Assembly: GCA_964594665.1 (NCBI GenBank)
Contig: CAZQNY010000001.1
Span: forward strand, 100,961-164,960
Source: BM520 sp964594665
GTDB lineage: Bacteria > Bacteroidota > Bacteroidia > Bacteroidales > BM520
Length of the DNA stretch: 64,000 nucleotides
Direction: 5' to 3'
How positions within the stretch are numbered: the first letter of the stretch is position 1; each line of letters begins with the position of its first letter. Shown here piece by piece: positions 9,329 to 17,831 of the stretch. The notes under the pieces are model-generated. The model had not been told where the DNA came from. It worked only from the letters and a program-made list of their open reading frames with translations, and ran no database searches. Made by a program: the position numbers and the translations under genes.

Positions 9329-10297
9329 TTATTCACCGAAGAGGGAGAGTACAAATTGTTCTTTATCAAATATTTGTAAGTCTGATATTTTTTCACCGAT
9401 GCCAATATATTTTACGGGAACTTTAAATTGATCAGAGATACCAATTGCGACTCCACCTTTGGCAGTACCATCGAGTTTTGTCAGAGCCAAAGCATTGACT
9501 TCAGTCGCAGCAGTAAATTGTTTGGCTTGTTCAATCGCATTTTGACCTGTTGAAGCATCCAGAATAAGTAAAATTTCATGGGGAGCATCGGGAATAACTT
9601 TTTGCATCACCTTTTTAATCTTCGAGAGCTCATTCATGAGGTTTACTTTGTTGTGCAAGCGTCCGGCAGTATCAACAATTACCACATCAGCACCACTTGC
9701 TGTTGCAGAGCTAAGCGTATCATAAGCCACTGAAGCGGGATCAGCATCCATACCCTGGCTGACAATTTCCACCTCTGCCCTTTGCGACCAGATAATCAGC
9801 TGGTCAACAGCAGCGGCACGGAAAGTATCAGCAGCACCAAGCACAACTTTTTTACCTGCAGCTTTATACTGGTGGGCCAGCTTGCCGATCGTTGTAGTTT
9901 TTCCAACACCATTAACACCTACCACAAGAATGACATAAGGTTTATCCTGCCTTGGGAAGTCAAACCCGGAAATAAGCTTATCGTTATCATTTTCTGCTAA
10001 TAACTCAGCGATTTCTTCACGTAAAATTCTATTCAGTTCGTTTGTGCCGAGATATTTATCACGAGCCACGCGTGCTTCAATACGTTCAATAATTTTCAGT
10101 GTTGTTTCAACCCCCACATCAGAAGTTATCAATACCTCTTCAAGGTTATCAAGCACTTCATCATCAACCTTTGATTTCCCGGCAACAGCTTTTGTAAGTT
10201 TTGAAAAAACGCTTGATTTGGTTTTTTCAAGCCCTTTATCAAGGTCTTTTTTTATTTCTTCTTTTTTATTTTTTGAAAATACTGAAAACAGTCCCAT
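9329..10297 (-). CDS. ftsY: Signal recognition particle receptor FtsY
   Basis: FtsY is the SRP receptor GTPase that docks ribosome-SRP complexes at the inner membrane. It shows the NG domain: the helical N domain is followed by GVNGVGKTTTIGKLA (G1), then DTFRAAAVDQL, the DTAGR G3 motif, the TKLDGTAKGG G4 region and GIGEKISDLQIF near the end. From the ATG at 10297 it has 322 residues. The acidic A domain is short, as in other Bacteroidota. Upstream are DUF4295 and rpmG, the order usual in this phylum, but a terminator-like hairpin lies between them. Confidence 0.96.
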   Translation of the reverse strand: MGLFSVFSKNKKEEIKKDLDKGLEKTKSSVFSKLTKAVAGKSKVDDEVLDNLEEVLITSDVGVETTLKIIERIEARVARDKYLGTNELNRILREEIAELLAENDNDKLISGFDFPRQDKPYVILVVGVNGVGKTTTIGKLAHQYKAAGKKVVLGAADTFRAAAVDQLIIWSQRAEVEIVSQGMDADPASVAYDTLSSATASGADVVIVDTAGRLHNKVNLMNELSKIKKVMQKVIPDAPHEILLILDASTGQNAIEQAKQFTAATEVNALALTKLDGTAKGGVAIGISDQFKVPVKYIGIGEKISDLQIFDKEQFVLSLFGE

Positions 10298-10323
10298 ATC
10301 ATCAATTTTTGAATGGTAAAAAT

Positions 10324-10361
10324 ACAAAAAAAGCTTTCTTCCCTGAGAGAAAAAAGCTTTT
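10324..10361 (-). terminator. Terminator or attenuator between DUF4295 and ftsY
   Basis: On the minus strand AAAAGCTTTT and the return arm AAGCTT followed by seven T residues form a hairpin, helped by TTCT/AGAA in the inner stem. It lies after the rpmG-DUF4295 pair and just before ftsY. It would let ribosomal-protein transcripts end before ftsY, with some read-through. Confidence 0.55.
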
Positions 10362-10390
10362 CTTCCGATATCGGATATACGCGAATAAAA

Positions 10391-10546
10391 TTATTTCTTA
10401 GCCAAAAAATCCTTTACCTGATCAGAAGGTATAATTTGTTCCTTAAAAGTATAGGCACCTGTTTTGGGTGATTTTACGGAACGGATCACTTTGGCAAAAT
10501 CCTTACCAGAAGAAGTTCTCAGTGTTGCAACGGTTTTCTTTGCCAT
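10391..10546 (-). CDS. DUF4295 small basic protein
   Basis: This 51-residue protein begins MAKKTVATLRTSSGK and ends VKDFLAKK. It matches the small basic DUF4295 family that in Bacteroidota sits directly after rpmG. The function is unknown to me; size, charge and neighbourhood suggest a ribosome-associated protein. It starts 8 nt after the rpmG stop, so the two are certainly co-transcribed. Confidence 0.88.
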   Translation of the reverse strand: MAKKTVATLRTSSGKDFAKVIRSVKSPKTGAYTFKEQIIPSDQVKDFLAKK

Positions 10547-10554
10547 AATTCAGA

Positions 10555-10743
10555 TTATTTAATTTCTTTATGAATAGTCATTTTCTTTAAAATCGGATTA
10601 TACTTCTTAATCTCTAAGCGATCAGGAGTATTTTTCTTGTTCTTGGTAGTAATATACCTTGATGTACCCGGCATTCCGCTTGCTTTGTGCTCGGTACATT
10701 CCAGGATAACCTGGATTCTTGCATCTTTACTCTTCTTAGCCAT
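10555..10743 (-). CDS. rpmG: 50S ribosomal protein L33
   Basis: L33 is a small protein of the large ribosomal subunit near the E site. The ATG at 10743 gives 62 residues beginning MAKKSKDARIQVILECTEH and including SRYITTKNKKNTPDRLEIKKY, the core L33 sequence. A much longer open frame extends upstream, but it crosses the promoter and is not coding. Only one cysteine remains (C16) where zinc-binding forms have two CxxC pairs, so this is the zinc-independent type. A good promoter lies 29 nt upstream. Confidence 0.95.
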   Translation of the reverse strand: MAKKSKDARIQVILECTEHKASGMPGTSRYITTKNKKNTPDRLEIKKYNPILKKMTIHKEIK

Positions 10744-10771
10744 TTGTTTACCCTCTTTAATTTCAGGACGG

Positions 10772-10803
10772 CAAAAGTATAAAATTTCTAAAAGGATACC
10801 AAA
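10772..10803 (-). promoter_or_regulatory. Promoter of rpmG-DUF4295
   Basis: On the minus strand TTTG (10803-10800), a 20-nt spacer and TACTTTTG (10779-10772) match the Bacteroidota -33/-7 consensus in both boxes and spacing. The leader would be about 22-24 nt. Confidence 0.6.
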
Positions 10804-10874
10804 CCAACCACTAAAAAAATTATTAAAAATGAATGGTTTATAACTTTTCGCATCACCCTCTTGCACATTAATAT

Positions 10875-10882
10875 TATCTTTA
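10875..10882 (+). promoter_or_regulatory. Near-consensus -7 box right before xerD
   Basis: TATCTTTA differs from TAnnTTTG only in the last base and ends 6 nt before the GTG start of xerD. If used, the mRNA would have almost no leader. Confidence 0.3.
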
Positions 10883-10888
10883 CATGCT

Positions 10889-11800
10889 GTGAATGTTAAG
10901 GGATACATAAAAGGATACAAACAGTGGCTATTGCTGGAAAGGAATCTTTCACCTCAAACAATAACTTCGTATTTATCAGATTTACAATTATTTAGCGAAT
11001 ACATAGAAGATCACAGAACCGATAAATCAGGAAATATCACAAGTAAACAGATCCAGGACTATCTGTCGTATTTTTCGGATAATGAGCTATCTGCTGCCAC
11101 GCAGGCGCGCATGTTATCAACATTACGCAGTTTTTTTCAATATCTTCAATTGGAAGAAATTATTCGGGAAAACCCGGCAAAATTGATCGATATGCCCCGA
11201 CAGACGCGAAAATTACCTGTGGTATTATCGGTTGAGGAGGTTTATCAAATACTTGATAGTATCGATCTGAGCAAACCAGGAGGTGAACGCAACAAGGCCA
11301 TTCTGGAAGTACTTTACGGATGCGGCTTGCGGGTTTCAGAGCTTGTAAACCTTCACTTATCGGATTTGTTTCTTAAAAATGAATACATCCGGATCATTGG
11401 CAAAGGAAATAAAGAGCGTCTTGTCCCCATTGCAAGAGCATCATCAGCACAGTTGCAGCGCTACATTAATCAGGTCAGGGTTCATGAAAAAATCGATCCA
11501 CAATCACAAGATATCGTATTCTTAAACCGATCAGGGAAGAAACTCTCGCGGGTCTCAGTATACAATATAATAAAAGCCTGTACGGAACAAAGTGGTGTCA
11601 GAAAAAATGTAAGCCCCCACACCTTTCGCCATAGCTTTGCCAGCCATCTTGTTGAAGGGGGGGCTAATTTGCGTGCAGTACAACAAATGCTGGGGCATGT
11701 TTCAATAACAACAACGGAAATATACACCCATATGAGCACCCGTTATCTTAGGGATGCCATTATGCATTATCATCCTCTGGAATCCAAAGGACATCAATAG
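10889..11800 (+). CDS. xerD: Tyrosine site-specific recombinase XerD/XerC
   Basis: This recombinase resolves chromosome dimers at dif before division. Its 303 residues carry an N-terminal SAM-like core-binding domain (about 5-90) and a catalytic domain with the full set R148 (GCGLRVSEL), K172, H244 and R247 (HTFRHSFA), H270 (LGH) and Y279. The start is GTG, because no in-frame ATG fits the conserved N-terminus. It stands alone with no phage genes nearby, so a housekeeping role is likely. Bacteroidota often carry more than one such gene, so XerC versus XerD is not certain. Confidence 0.9.
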   Translation: MNVKGYIKGYKQWLLLERNLSPQTITSYLSDLQLFSEYIEDHRTDKSGNITSKQIQDYLSYFSDNELSAATQARMLSTLRSFFQYLQLEEIIRENPAKLIDMPRQTRKLPVVLSVEEVYQILDSIDLSKPGGERNKAILEVLYGCGLRVSELVNLHLSDLFLKNEYIRIIGKGNKERLVPIARASSAQLQRYINQVRVHEKIDPQSQDIVFLNRSGKKLSRVSVYNIIKACTEQSGVRKNVSPHTFRHSFASHLVEGGANLRAVQQMLGHVSITTTEIYTHMSTRYLRDAIMHYHPLESKGHQ

Positions 11801-11802
11801 AA

Positions 11803-12255
11803 CTAAATGGATTCGATTTTACCTTCCTCTGTTACCAACACACCCCAATTAATGGTTGTAAGCTTATCATTGGCATAGTAGAAGTCAATGAGTCCATCCT
11901 CAAAAGATATTCGTTGTTCTCCCCATTCTTCATCACTGGTATCAAGGTCCTCAAACCCATTTTTTTTCATAAGGGCGACCAAATCCTGCTTACTAAGATC
12001 AAAGGCTCTCTCACCAAACAACATGCAATTTTTATTATCAGACTCTATGCATGAAAGCATAGGAGCTTCAGCACCTTCAAAAAAGATACTCAACCCCTGA
12101 TCATTATAATTCAATACAGTTGTATTAAAGTCATCATCGTCCACAAGTGGTTCAACCTGAGCAGGTTTACCAAGAATCCCGGTCATTGATTCCATTGTCA
12201 TTCCAAAAGTAATATTGCCTAACCCTTTCAACGGGAGTACATTTAAGTCAATCAT
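11803..12255 (-). CDS. Small acidic cytosolic protein, BamE-like motif, unknown
   Basis: The 150-residue protein has no signal peptide or membrane segment. I cannot assign a family. The N-terminal stretch GNITFGMTMESMTGILGKPAQVE follows the G-M-T-x3-V/M-x3-L-G-x-P pattern seen in BamE/SmpA-like folds, but the lipobox of BamE is absent. The rest is acidic with several aromatic strands (DFYYANDKLTTINWGV). Its stop lies 2 nt from the convergent xerD stop and no terminator separates them. Confidence 0.65.
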   Translation of the reverse strand: MIDLNVLPLKGLGNITFGMTMESMTGILGKPAQVEPLVDDDDFNTTVLNYNDQGLSIFFEGAEAPMLSCIESDNKNCMLFGERAFDLSKQDLVALMKKNGFEDLDTSDEEWGEQRISFEDGLIDFYYANDKLTTINWGVLVTEEGKIESI

Positions 12256-12337
12256 TTTACAGTAATTTTATCATTTAGGTGTTAAAGATATAGAAAAAGT
12301 GATATAGCAGACAAAATAGAGGAAAAAAAACAGGAAA

Positions 12338-12368
12338 TTGTATCCAGGAGATATATTTCATACTTTTG
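12338..12368 (+). promoter_or_regulatory. Promoter of the TonB-C domain gene
   Basis: TTG (12338-12340), a 20-nt spacer and TACTTTTG (12361-12368) fit the Bacteroidota promoter pattern. The start codon follows 17 nt after the -7 box. Confidence 0.55.
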
Positions 12369-12384
12369 AACAGAGGAATTTAAT

Positions 12385-12837
12385 ATGTCAAAAAACAAAA
12401 AGAAAACGCTTTCGAGCACAAGATTTCCAGAGCTTCCGGAGTTTCCGGGAGGAAAAGATGCATTTAAAAAGTTTATCAGTGAAAATATGCGTTATCCCAA
12501 AGAAGCTATAAAACATAATATCGAAGGTGATGTTTATCTGAAATTTGTCATTAATGACAATGGCAGGGTTCAGGATGCATTTGTTCTGAAAGGTATAGGA
12601 TATGGATGTGATGAGGAGGCTTTACGATTAATAAAACTACTCCGTTTTGGAGAAACCCGAAACCGTGGATTCAAAATCACAGCCACAAAAAAAATAAAAA
12701 TCCGATTTTCTTTAAAAAACGTAAAAAAAAGTATTCAGTACAGCTACACATCTAAACCTGTTCATAATCAAAAAAATAAGAATAATACGCCCTCCAAAGA
12801 GGCGGGTGATGTATATGAATATTCCATAGAAATTTGA
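12385..12837 (+). CDS. TonB C-terminal-domain protein without a membrane anchor
   Basis: The protein has 150 residues. About residues 14-112 match a TonB C-terminal domain: FPELPEFPGGKDAFKKFI, MRYPKEAIKHNIEGDVYLKFVINDNG and VLKGIGYGCDEEALRLI are characteristic. Unlike TonB it lacks the N-terminal membrane helix and proline-rich spacer, beginning instead with a lysine-rich MSKNKKKTLSS. No ExbB, ExbD or TonB-dependent receptor is nearby. It might bind a periplasmic partner if exported some other way, or be a cytosolic offshoot. It has its own promoter and precedes the tRNA pair. Confidence 0.8.
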   Translation: MSKNKKKTLSSTRFPELPEFPGGKDAFKKFISENMRYPKEAIKHNIEGDVYLKFVINDNGRVQDAFVLKGIGYGCDEEALRLIKLLRFGETRNRGFKITATKKIKIRFSLKNVKKSIQYSYTSKPVHNQKNKNNTPSKEAGDVYEYSIEI

Positions 12838-12856
12838 AAAAAATGCGCTGTAAGGG

Positions 12857-12885
12857 TTGCAGATAAAGAAAAACGATTATCTTTG
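12857..12885 (+). promoter_or_regulatory. Promoter of the tRNA-Thr/tRNA-Tyr operon
   Basis: TTG (12857-12859), an 18-nt spacer and TATCTTTG (12878-12885) match the consensus and lie 33 nt before the first mature tRNA base. Confidence 0.6.
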
Positions 12886-12918
12886 CAGCCCTGAAACGGA
12901 AATGTTCTTAACAGTAAT

Positions 12919-12991
12919 GCCGATGTAGCTCAGTTGGTAGAGCAGCTGATTTGTAATCAGCCGGTCGGCGGTTCGAGTCCGTCCATCGGCT
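12919..12991 (+). tRNA. tRNA-Thr(TGT)
   Basis: The sequence folds as a 73-base cloverleaf. The acceptor arms are GCCGATG and CATCGGC, the D-loop contains AGCTCAGTTGGTAGAGC, the anticodon loop is TTTGTAA with anticodon TGT, and the T arm contains GGTTCGAGTCC. CCA is not encoded. Confidence 0.96.
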
Positions 12992-12999
12992 CTCTTTAC

Positions 13000-13081
13000 G
13001 GGGAGATTCCAGAGCGGTCAAATGGGGCAGACTGTAAATCTGTTGGCTAAGCCTTCGGAGGTTCGAATCCTCCTCTCCCCA
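13000..13081 (+). tRNA. tRNA-Tyr(GTA)
   Basis: This 82-base type II tRNA has acceptor arms GGGGAGA and TCTCCCC, an anticodon loop CTGTAAA with anticodon GTA, a long variable arm and the T-loop GGTTCGAATCC. It lies 8 nt after tRNA-Thr on the same transcript. Confidence 0.96.
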
Positions 13082-13090
13082 CAAAAAAAA

Positions 13091-13114
13091 GGTGCGTTTG
13101 TCGCACCTTTTTTT
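13091..13114 (+). terminator. Terminator of the tRNA operon
   Basis: GGTGCG and CGCACC pair over a 5-nt loop, flanked by A and T runs. The structure is a classic intrinsic terminator 9 nt after tRNA-Tyr. The flanking A run also lets it act on the converging fabI transcript. Confidence 0.8.
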
Positions 13115-13135
13115 ATACCCTGAAGTCTCTTTATC

Positions 13136-13969
13136 CTATTCGCATTCTCCCGAAAGGCTTTTGTTATACATATGCATGGCACGCCGGCTCATACCCATAC
13201 TTGAGAACCCTCCGTCATGATACAGATTTTGCATTGTGATTTTTTTTGTAAGATCAGAGAAGAGAGTGATAACATAATCAGCACACTCCCCGGCAGTGGC
13301 ATTACCTAAAGGCGACATCCTCTCAGTAAAATCCATCAATCCATCAATACCTTTTACACCGCTACCGGCAGTTGTCATTGTCGGCGACTGGGATACCGTA
13401 TTTATCCGGATATGCTTTTCACGGCCATAGATATAGCCAAAGCTACGTGCTATGGACTCAAGCATTGCTTTTGCCTCAGCCATATCGTTATACTCGAAAA
13501 GCGTGCGTTGCGCAGCGATATATGATAAAGCCACAATAGACCCCCATTCATTCAGCGCATCTTTTTTCTTAAGGCTTTGAATAAGTTTATGGAAAGAAAC
13601 GGCAGAAATATCCAGGGTTTTTTTCAGGTATTCATAATTCAGATCATCATATGGCCGGCGTTTTCTAACATTAGGAGACATGCCAACAGAGTGCAGGACA
13701 AAATCAAAACTTCCGCCAAAATGCTCCATTGCCTGCGTTATTAAGGCTTCAAGGTCATCTACATTTGTTGCGTCAGACGGAATTACAGGGGCATTCACCT
13801 TCTTTCCCAACTCGTGAATATCACCCATTCTAATGGCAACAGAAGTATTTGTTAACACCAGTTCAGCACCTTCTTCTGCTGCTCTTTCAGCTACCTTCCA
13901 TGCTATTGATTTATCGTTTAAAGCCCCAAATACGAGACCCTTTTTGCCTTTTAAAAGATTATAACTCAT
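13136..13969 (-). CDS. fabI: Enoyl-[acyl-carrier-protein] reductase (NADH)
   Basis: FabI performs the last reduction of each fatty-acid elongation cycle. Its 277 residues show the short-chain dehydrogenase fold with the FabI-type nucleotide motif (GALNDKSIAWKVAE) and the active-site segment FEYNDMAEAKAMLES, with Y160 and K167. The spacing of tyrosine and lysine fits FabI rather than FabL or FabG. It follows recN by 54 nt and ends the bamD-to-recN run, though it may have its own promoter in that gap. Confidence 0.95.
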   Translation of the reverse strand: MSYNLLKGKKGLVFGALNDKSIAWKVAERAAEEGAELVLTNTSVAIRMGDIHELGKKVNAPVIPSDATNVDDLEALITQAMEHFGGSFDFVLHSVGMSPNVRKRRPYDDLNYEYLKKTLDISAVSFHKLIQSLKKKDALNEWGSIVALSYIAAQRTLFEYNDMAEAKAMLESIARSFGYIYGREKHIRINTVSQSPTMTTAGSGVKGIDGLMDFTERMSPLGNATAGECADYVITLFSDLTKKITMQNLYHDGGFSSMGMSRRAMHMYNKSLSGECE

Positions 13970-14023
13970 AAATATAATTTTTGGTCTTAAGAAAATAACA
14001 GTTACGAGAGGTAAATGTTTTTT

Positions 14024-15682
14024 TTAATTGTTTTTAAGCAGCGCTTTGGCATTCTCTACTGCCTGCTCTGAGATATTGCCATCACTGAGCATTATGGAAA
14101 GTTCGTTAATGCGCTCCTCTTTCGAGAGATACTTTATATTACTATACGTTTTGTTATTGGAATTATCCTTATAAACATGATACTGAGCCTGGCTTTTTGC
14201 TGCCAATTGTGGCAAATGTGTAATGGCAATAACCTGCATTGATGAGCCCATATTACCAAGGAGATCAGCAATTTTTCCTGCTGCAATCCCTGAAACCCCC
14301 GATTCTATCTCATCAAAAATGATTGTTGGGAGTGTTTCCTTTTCTGTCAGAACAGCTTTTAATGAAAGCATTAAACGTGAGAGCTCTCCACCAGACGCTA
14401 CTTTTTGAATATCATTCATTTCAACACCTTTGTTCGCAGAAAAAAGAAACCGAACATTATCCCCACCATCTCTGCCGGGTTCTTGTGTTGCTTTTATCTC
14501 AATACTGAATGTTGCATTATCCAGGTTTACAGCCTTTAAATTTTTCAATACAGCCTTTGTTAACCCGGGAATGGCTTTTTTTCTTTTTTCAGAAAGCCTG
14601 CCCATCACTTCCAACAGTTTTTCATACGAGGATGCAACAGCATTTGTAGCCGCGATTATTTCGGTTGAAAAGCTATCGATTTTCAATAACTTTTCTTCTG
14701 TCGCTACACGAATAGCAAGCAATTCATCAATGCCCGAAGCATTAAACTTTTGCATTAAAGCATAGATAACATCCAATTCATTCTGAATATTTTCCAGCCT
14801 TTGAGGATCAATAGCAACGTCGTCATTAAGGTTTTCCATTTCATGGCCCAGATCATCACACTCCACAATAAGGCTCTCGAGCCGATCTGATATGAACATG
14901 AAACTGCTACTAAGTGCTGATATGCCATTTATCTCCTTCTGCATACTTCTGAGCATTGTAATAATGGCATTTTCACTATTTAGCAATGTTTCCGAAGCAT
15001 TATAGAGTACCATTTTTACTGTTTCGCTATTCTCAAGTATTCTCTTTTCCTCTTCAATCTCCTGAAGTTTAATTTTTTGCAGATCAATACCTGAAAGTTG
15101 CTGAAGCGAAAACCGCAAATAATCTTCCTCCCGCCTTGCTCTTATTCCGGCTTCCTGTAATGTTTCAAGATCCTGTTTTGCTTGTCTCCATTGGTTCAGG
15201 GCGTCATGGTACTGCATGAGTTCATTATTAGTACCGGCATAACGATCCAGTAGGGCAATCTGATAGGAATTATCGGCCAAATGAAGAGTGCTGAATTGGG
15301 AATGAATATCCATAAGCTTATCGCCCAATATTTTGAGATCTTTTAGCGCAACAGGAGTATCGTTTATAAAAGCCCGTGATTTTCCAGATGGAGTTATTTC
15401 CCTGCGTATAATACTCTGATGGTCATAATCCACATCGAGCTTCCTGAAAAGGTTTTGCAGGTTATAATTCTTTATTTCGAAAGTGCCTTCAATGATACAT
15501 TTATTATCTTTAACCTTCAATGCGGCATTTTCAGCTCTGTTTCCTGTTAAAAGACCTATTGCACCTAAAAGTATGGATTTACCGGCACCTGTTTCGCCGG
15601 TAATGGAGATAAACCCATTGGGAAAATCGATGTCAAGATTTTCAATTAACGCATAATTAGAGATATAAAGATGCGATAACAT
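14024..15682 (-). CDS. recN: DNA repair protein RecN
   Basis: RecN is an SMC-like ATPase acting early in double-strand break repair. It has 552 residues. Walker A is GETGAGKSILLGAIG with K35. A long coiled-coil middle occupies about 150-390. The C-terminal half has the ABC signature VASGGELSRLMLSLK and Walker B TIIFDEIESGVSG. The start lies 3 nt after the DUF4835 stop, so the genes are translated from one mRNA. Confidence 0.96.
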   Translation of the reverse strand: MLSHLYISNYALIENLDIDFPNGFISITGETGAGKSILLGAIGLLTGNRAENAALKVKDNKCIIEGTFEIKNYNLQNLFRKLDVDYDHQSIIRREITPSGKSRAFINDTPVALKDLKILGDKLMDIHSQFSTLHLADNSYQIALLDRYAGTNNELMQYHDALNQWRQAKQDLETLQEAGIRARREEDYLRFSLQQLSGIDLQKIKLQEIEEEKRILENSETVKMVLYNASETLLNSENAIITMLRSMQKEINGISALSSSFMFISDRLESLIVECDDLGHEMENLNDDVAIDPQRLENIQNELDVIYALMQKFNASGIDELLAIRVATEEKLLKIDSFSTEIIAATNAVASSYEKLLEVMGRLSEKRKKAIPGLTKAVLKNLKAVNLDNATFSIEIKATQEPGRDGGDNVRFLFSANKGVEMNDIQKVASGGELSRLMLSLKAVLTEKETLPTIIFDEIESGVSGIAAGKIADLLGNMGSSMQVIAITHLPQLAAKSQAQYHVYKDNSNNKTYSNIKYLSKEERINELSIMLSDGNISEQAVENAKALLKNN

Positions 15683-15685
15683 AGC

Positions 15686-16591
15686 CTATGGATTGGTAGT
15701 ATTTTGTATTTTCTGATATCTGGAAGCATTTGCGGGGTCAATTTCATTCATAATCTGAATTACTTTCGACTTCTCATTAGGCATTCCTTCAGTATAGAGG
15801 TTAATTATTTCATCACGTTTGGCATCCAGGATTAGTTGAAGAGCAAAAAGGCCGGGTTTTTGGCGCGATGCTTTACGCAGATCTTCCAGTGCCTGAGTAG
15901 TAAAAGATCGCCCGAGCTGCACATTATCAGCCATGGCATCAAGGCCTTTACGGTGGTATTTGTATAAAAAGCTACGAATGCCATCATAACTGCTATTCAT
16001 AAGGTTTTCGATGAGCCAGAAGCGATTTTTCATACTTTCATAAGAGCTCCATCCGGGATACGGAGACCCCTGAGCACTATTGACAATGGATTGAGCTTTC
16101 TCGTAAAAAGGAGTTCCTGCATGAAACTGAAAAGTATCGAAATCCATTCCAAGGTACACATAAAGATAGAATGCAATTACAGCTGTAAGGTTGTTGTCGA
16201 AGCTGTTATCAGTAAAAATGAGGGGCTCTGATTCAATATATTCAAACCGAAGGCTTTTATCCTGATAATTCAAAATCGGAGTGTTATATGAGGAGTTAAA
16301 TACCGGGCGCCGCAAGGCAATATTCATCTGCCCTTCATACTCTTCACTTGAGATACGCTTTGTAAGATTTATCTGAATAGAACACTCAATTTTTTCTTCT
16401 TCGCTAAATTCGAAGTTTGTCCATTTACGATCATTAACAAACTCATAAAGTGCTTTTTGCATATCCTGAAACACTCTTCTGTCGGTACCTTCAAGCTTGG
16501 AAGAGCTCACGCTGACAGTACATTTAAATTCCTGTGCAGCAATAGTTAATGACAACAATGAAGTAATCAGTATGAGGATGTATTTGTACAT
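15686..16591 (-). CDS. DUF4835 family exported protein
   Basis: The protein has 301 residues and a signal peptide (MYKYILILITSLLSLTIAAQ). It matches the Bacteroidota family DUF4835 by its start QEFKCTVSVSSSKLEGTDRRVFQDMQ and by its constant position between coaBC and recN. The role is unknown to me; export and the conserved neighbourhood beside bamD hint at an envelope function. It follows coaBC by 37 nt. Confidence 0.85.
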   Translation of the reverse strand: MYKYILILITSLLSLTIAAQEFKCTVSVSSSKLEGTDRRVFQDMQKALYEFVNDRKWTNFEFSEEEKIECSIQINLTKRISSEEYEGQMNIALRRPVFNSSYNTPILNYQDKSLRFEYIESEPLIFTDNSFDNNLTAVIAFYLYVYLGMDFDTFQFHAGTPFYEKAQSIVNSAQGSPYPGWSSYESMKNRFWLIENLMNSSYDGIRSFLYKYHRKGLDAMADNVQLGRSFTTQALEDLRKASRQKPGLFALQLILDAKRDEIINLYTEGMPNEKSKVIQIMNEIDPANASRYQKIQNTTNP

Positions 16592-16628
16592 ATTCCAATT
16601 ATTTACAAATCTATAAGTGTAAAAAGCA

Positions 16629-17825
16629 TTACATTAATGCTTTAATATGGTCTGCAATATCTTCAGCAACGAGCGACTTATCTTTCAACGCATATGCTTT
16701 GCTATTGCCATCACGATCTAAAATAGTAACCTTATTTGTTTCAGTATTAAAACCGGCACCATCGTCTTTTAATGAGTTTAGAACGATGAAATCAAGGTTC
16801 TTATTTTGCAATTTTGCCAACGCATTATTTTTTTCGCTATCAGTTTCCAGTGCAAAGCCTGCAAGGATCTGATTTTTATTTTTTCGTTTCCCCAGTTCAG
16901 CAAGGATGTCAGGATTTCTTCTCAGACGAATAGAAGTAAAATCTTCTGATTTTTTAATTTTCAGTTTTGCCGGATTTTCGGGAGTATAATCAGCAACAGC
17001 GGCAGCCATAACAACAATATCGCAGGCTCTGGCAATATCATAACAAACCGAAGCCATTTGCTCTGCGGTATGCACATCAATACGATCAGCGATACGACAA
17101 GGAGTATCGAGGAATGTCGGTCCGGTAACAAGATATACCTCTGCGCCTCTACGGGCAAGGGTTTCGGCAACACTAAATCCCATTTTTCCGGACGAATAAT
17201 TACCTATAAAACGCACCGGATCGATAGGTTCATAGGTTGGTCCTGCGGTAACAAGGACTTTTTTTCCGGCAAAATCTTTTTCATCCGCAAAATAATCGGA
17301 GAGGATTTGAATGATCTGATCGGGTTCTTCCATTCTTCCGGCACCTGAAAGGCCACTGGCAAGTTCACCTTCCTGAGGGCTAATAAGCAGATTGCCATAG
17401 CCCAGAAGGGTATTTATGTTGGTTTGGACGGAAGGGTGACGGAACATGTCAAGATCCATTGCCGGAGCAAAGAATACAGGGCATTTAGCCGCAAGATAGC
17501 AGGTTGTAACAAAGTTATCAGCAATTCCGGCAGCCATTTTCGATAACGTATTTGCCGATGCCGGAGCAACAATCATTACGTCAGCCCAGCGCCCCAGTTC
17601 AACGTGATTTGACCACTCCCCTGTTTCAGGATCAAAAGGTTCGATAATTACCGGACGCTTTGATAATGTTGAGAGTGTTAACGGGGTAATAAAATCCTTT
17701 GCCGAGGGAGTCATTACTACTTGTACCTCGGCACCTTCTTTAACAAGAAGTCGGACAAAAAAGGCGGTTTTATAGGCTGCAATGCTGCCTGTTACCGCCA
17801 ATAATACATTCTTACCTTTGAGCAT
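16629..17825 (-). CDS. coaBC: Bifunctional CoaBC (phosphopantothenoylcysteine synthetase/decarboxylase)
   Basis: CoaBC joins cysteine to 4'-phosphopantothenate and decarboxylates the product, two steps of CoA synthesis. The N-terminal flavin domain (CoaC, about 1-185) has VAPASANTLSKMAAG and APAMDLDMFRHPS. The C-terminal domain (CoaB, about 190-398) has KKVLVTAGPTYEPIDPVR and the NYSSGKMG segment. In the CoaC substrate clamp the sequence is GELASGLSGAGRM, with serine where E. coli has the conserved cysteine of ACG. This is flagged in the findings. The length of 398 is normal, and it follows the omega-like gene by 6 nt. Confidence 0.94.
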   Translation of the reverse strand: MLKGKNVLLAVTGSIAAYKTAFFVRLLVKEGAEVQVVMTPSAKDFITPLTLSTLSKRPVIIEPFDPETGEWSNHVELGRWADVMIVAPASANTLSKMAAGIADNFVTTCYLAAKCPVFFAPAMDLDMFRHPSVQTNINTLLGYGNLLISPQEGELASGLSGAGRMEEPDQIIQILSDYFADEKDFAGKKVLVTAGPTYEPIDPVRFIGNYSSGKMGFSVAETLARRGAEVYLVTGPTFLDTPCRIADRIDVHTAEQMASVCYDIARACDIVVMAAAVADYTPENPAKLKIKKSEDFTSIRLRRNPDILAELGKRKNKNQILAGFALETDSEKNNALAKLQNKNLDFIVLNSLKDDGAGFNTETNKVTILDRDGNSKAYALKDKSLVAEDIADHIKALM

Positions 17826-17831
17826 CTTATA

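Noticed and set aside
10744..10920. Upstream extension of rpmG
   Set aside because: It crosses the rpmG promoter and the xerD start; L33 begins at MAKK.
10889..11800. xerD as an integrase of a mobile element
   Set aside because: The neighbours are housekeeping genes and I saw no att-like repeats; the tRNA genes 1.1 kb away are uninterrupted.
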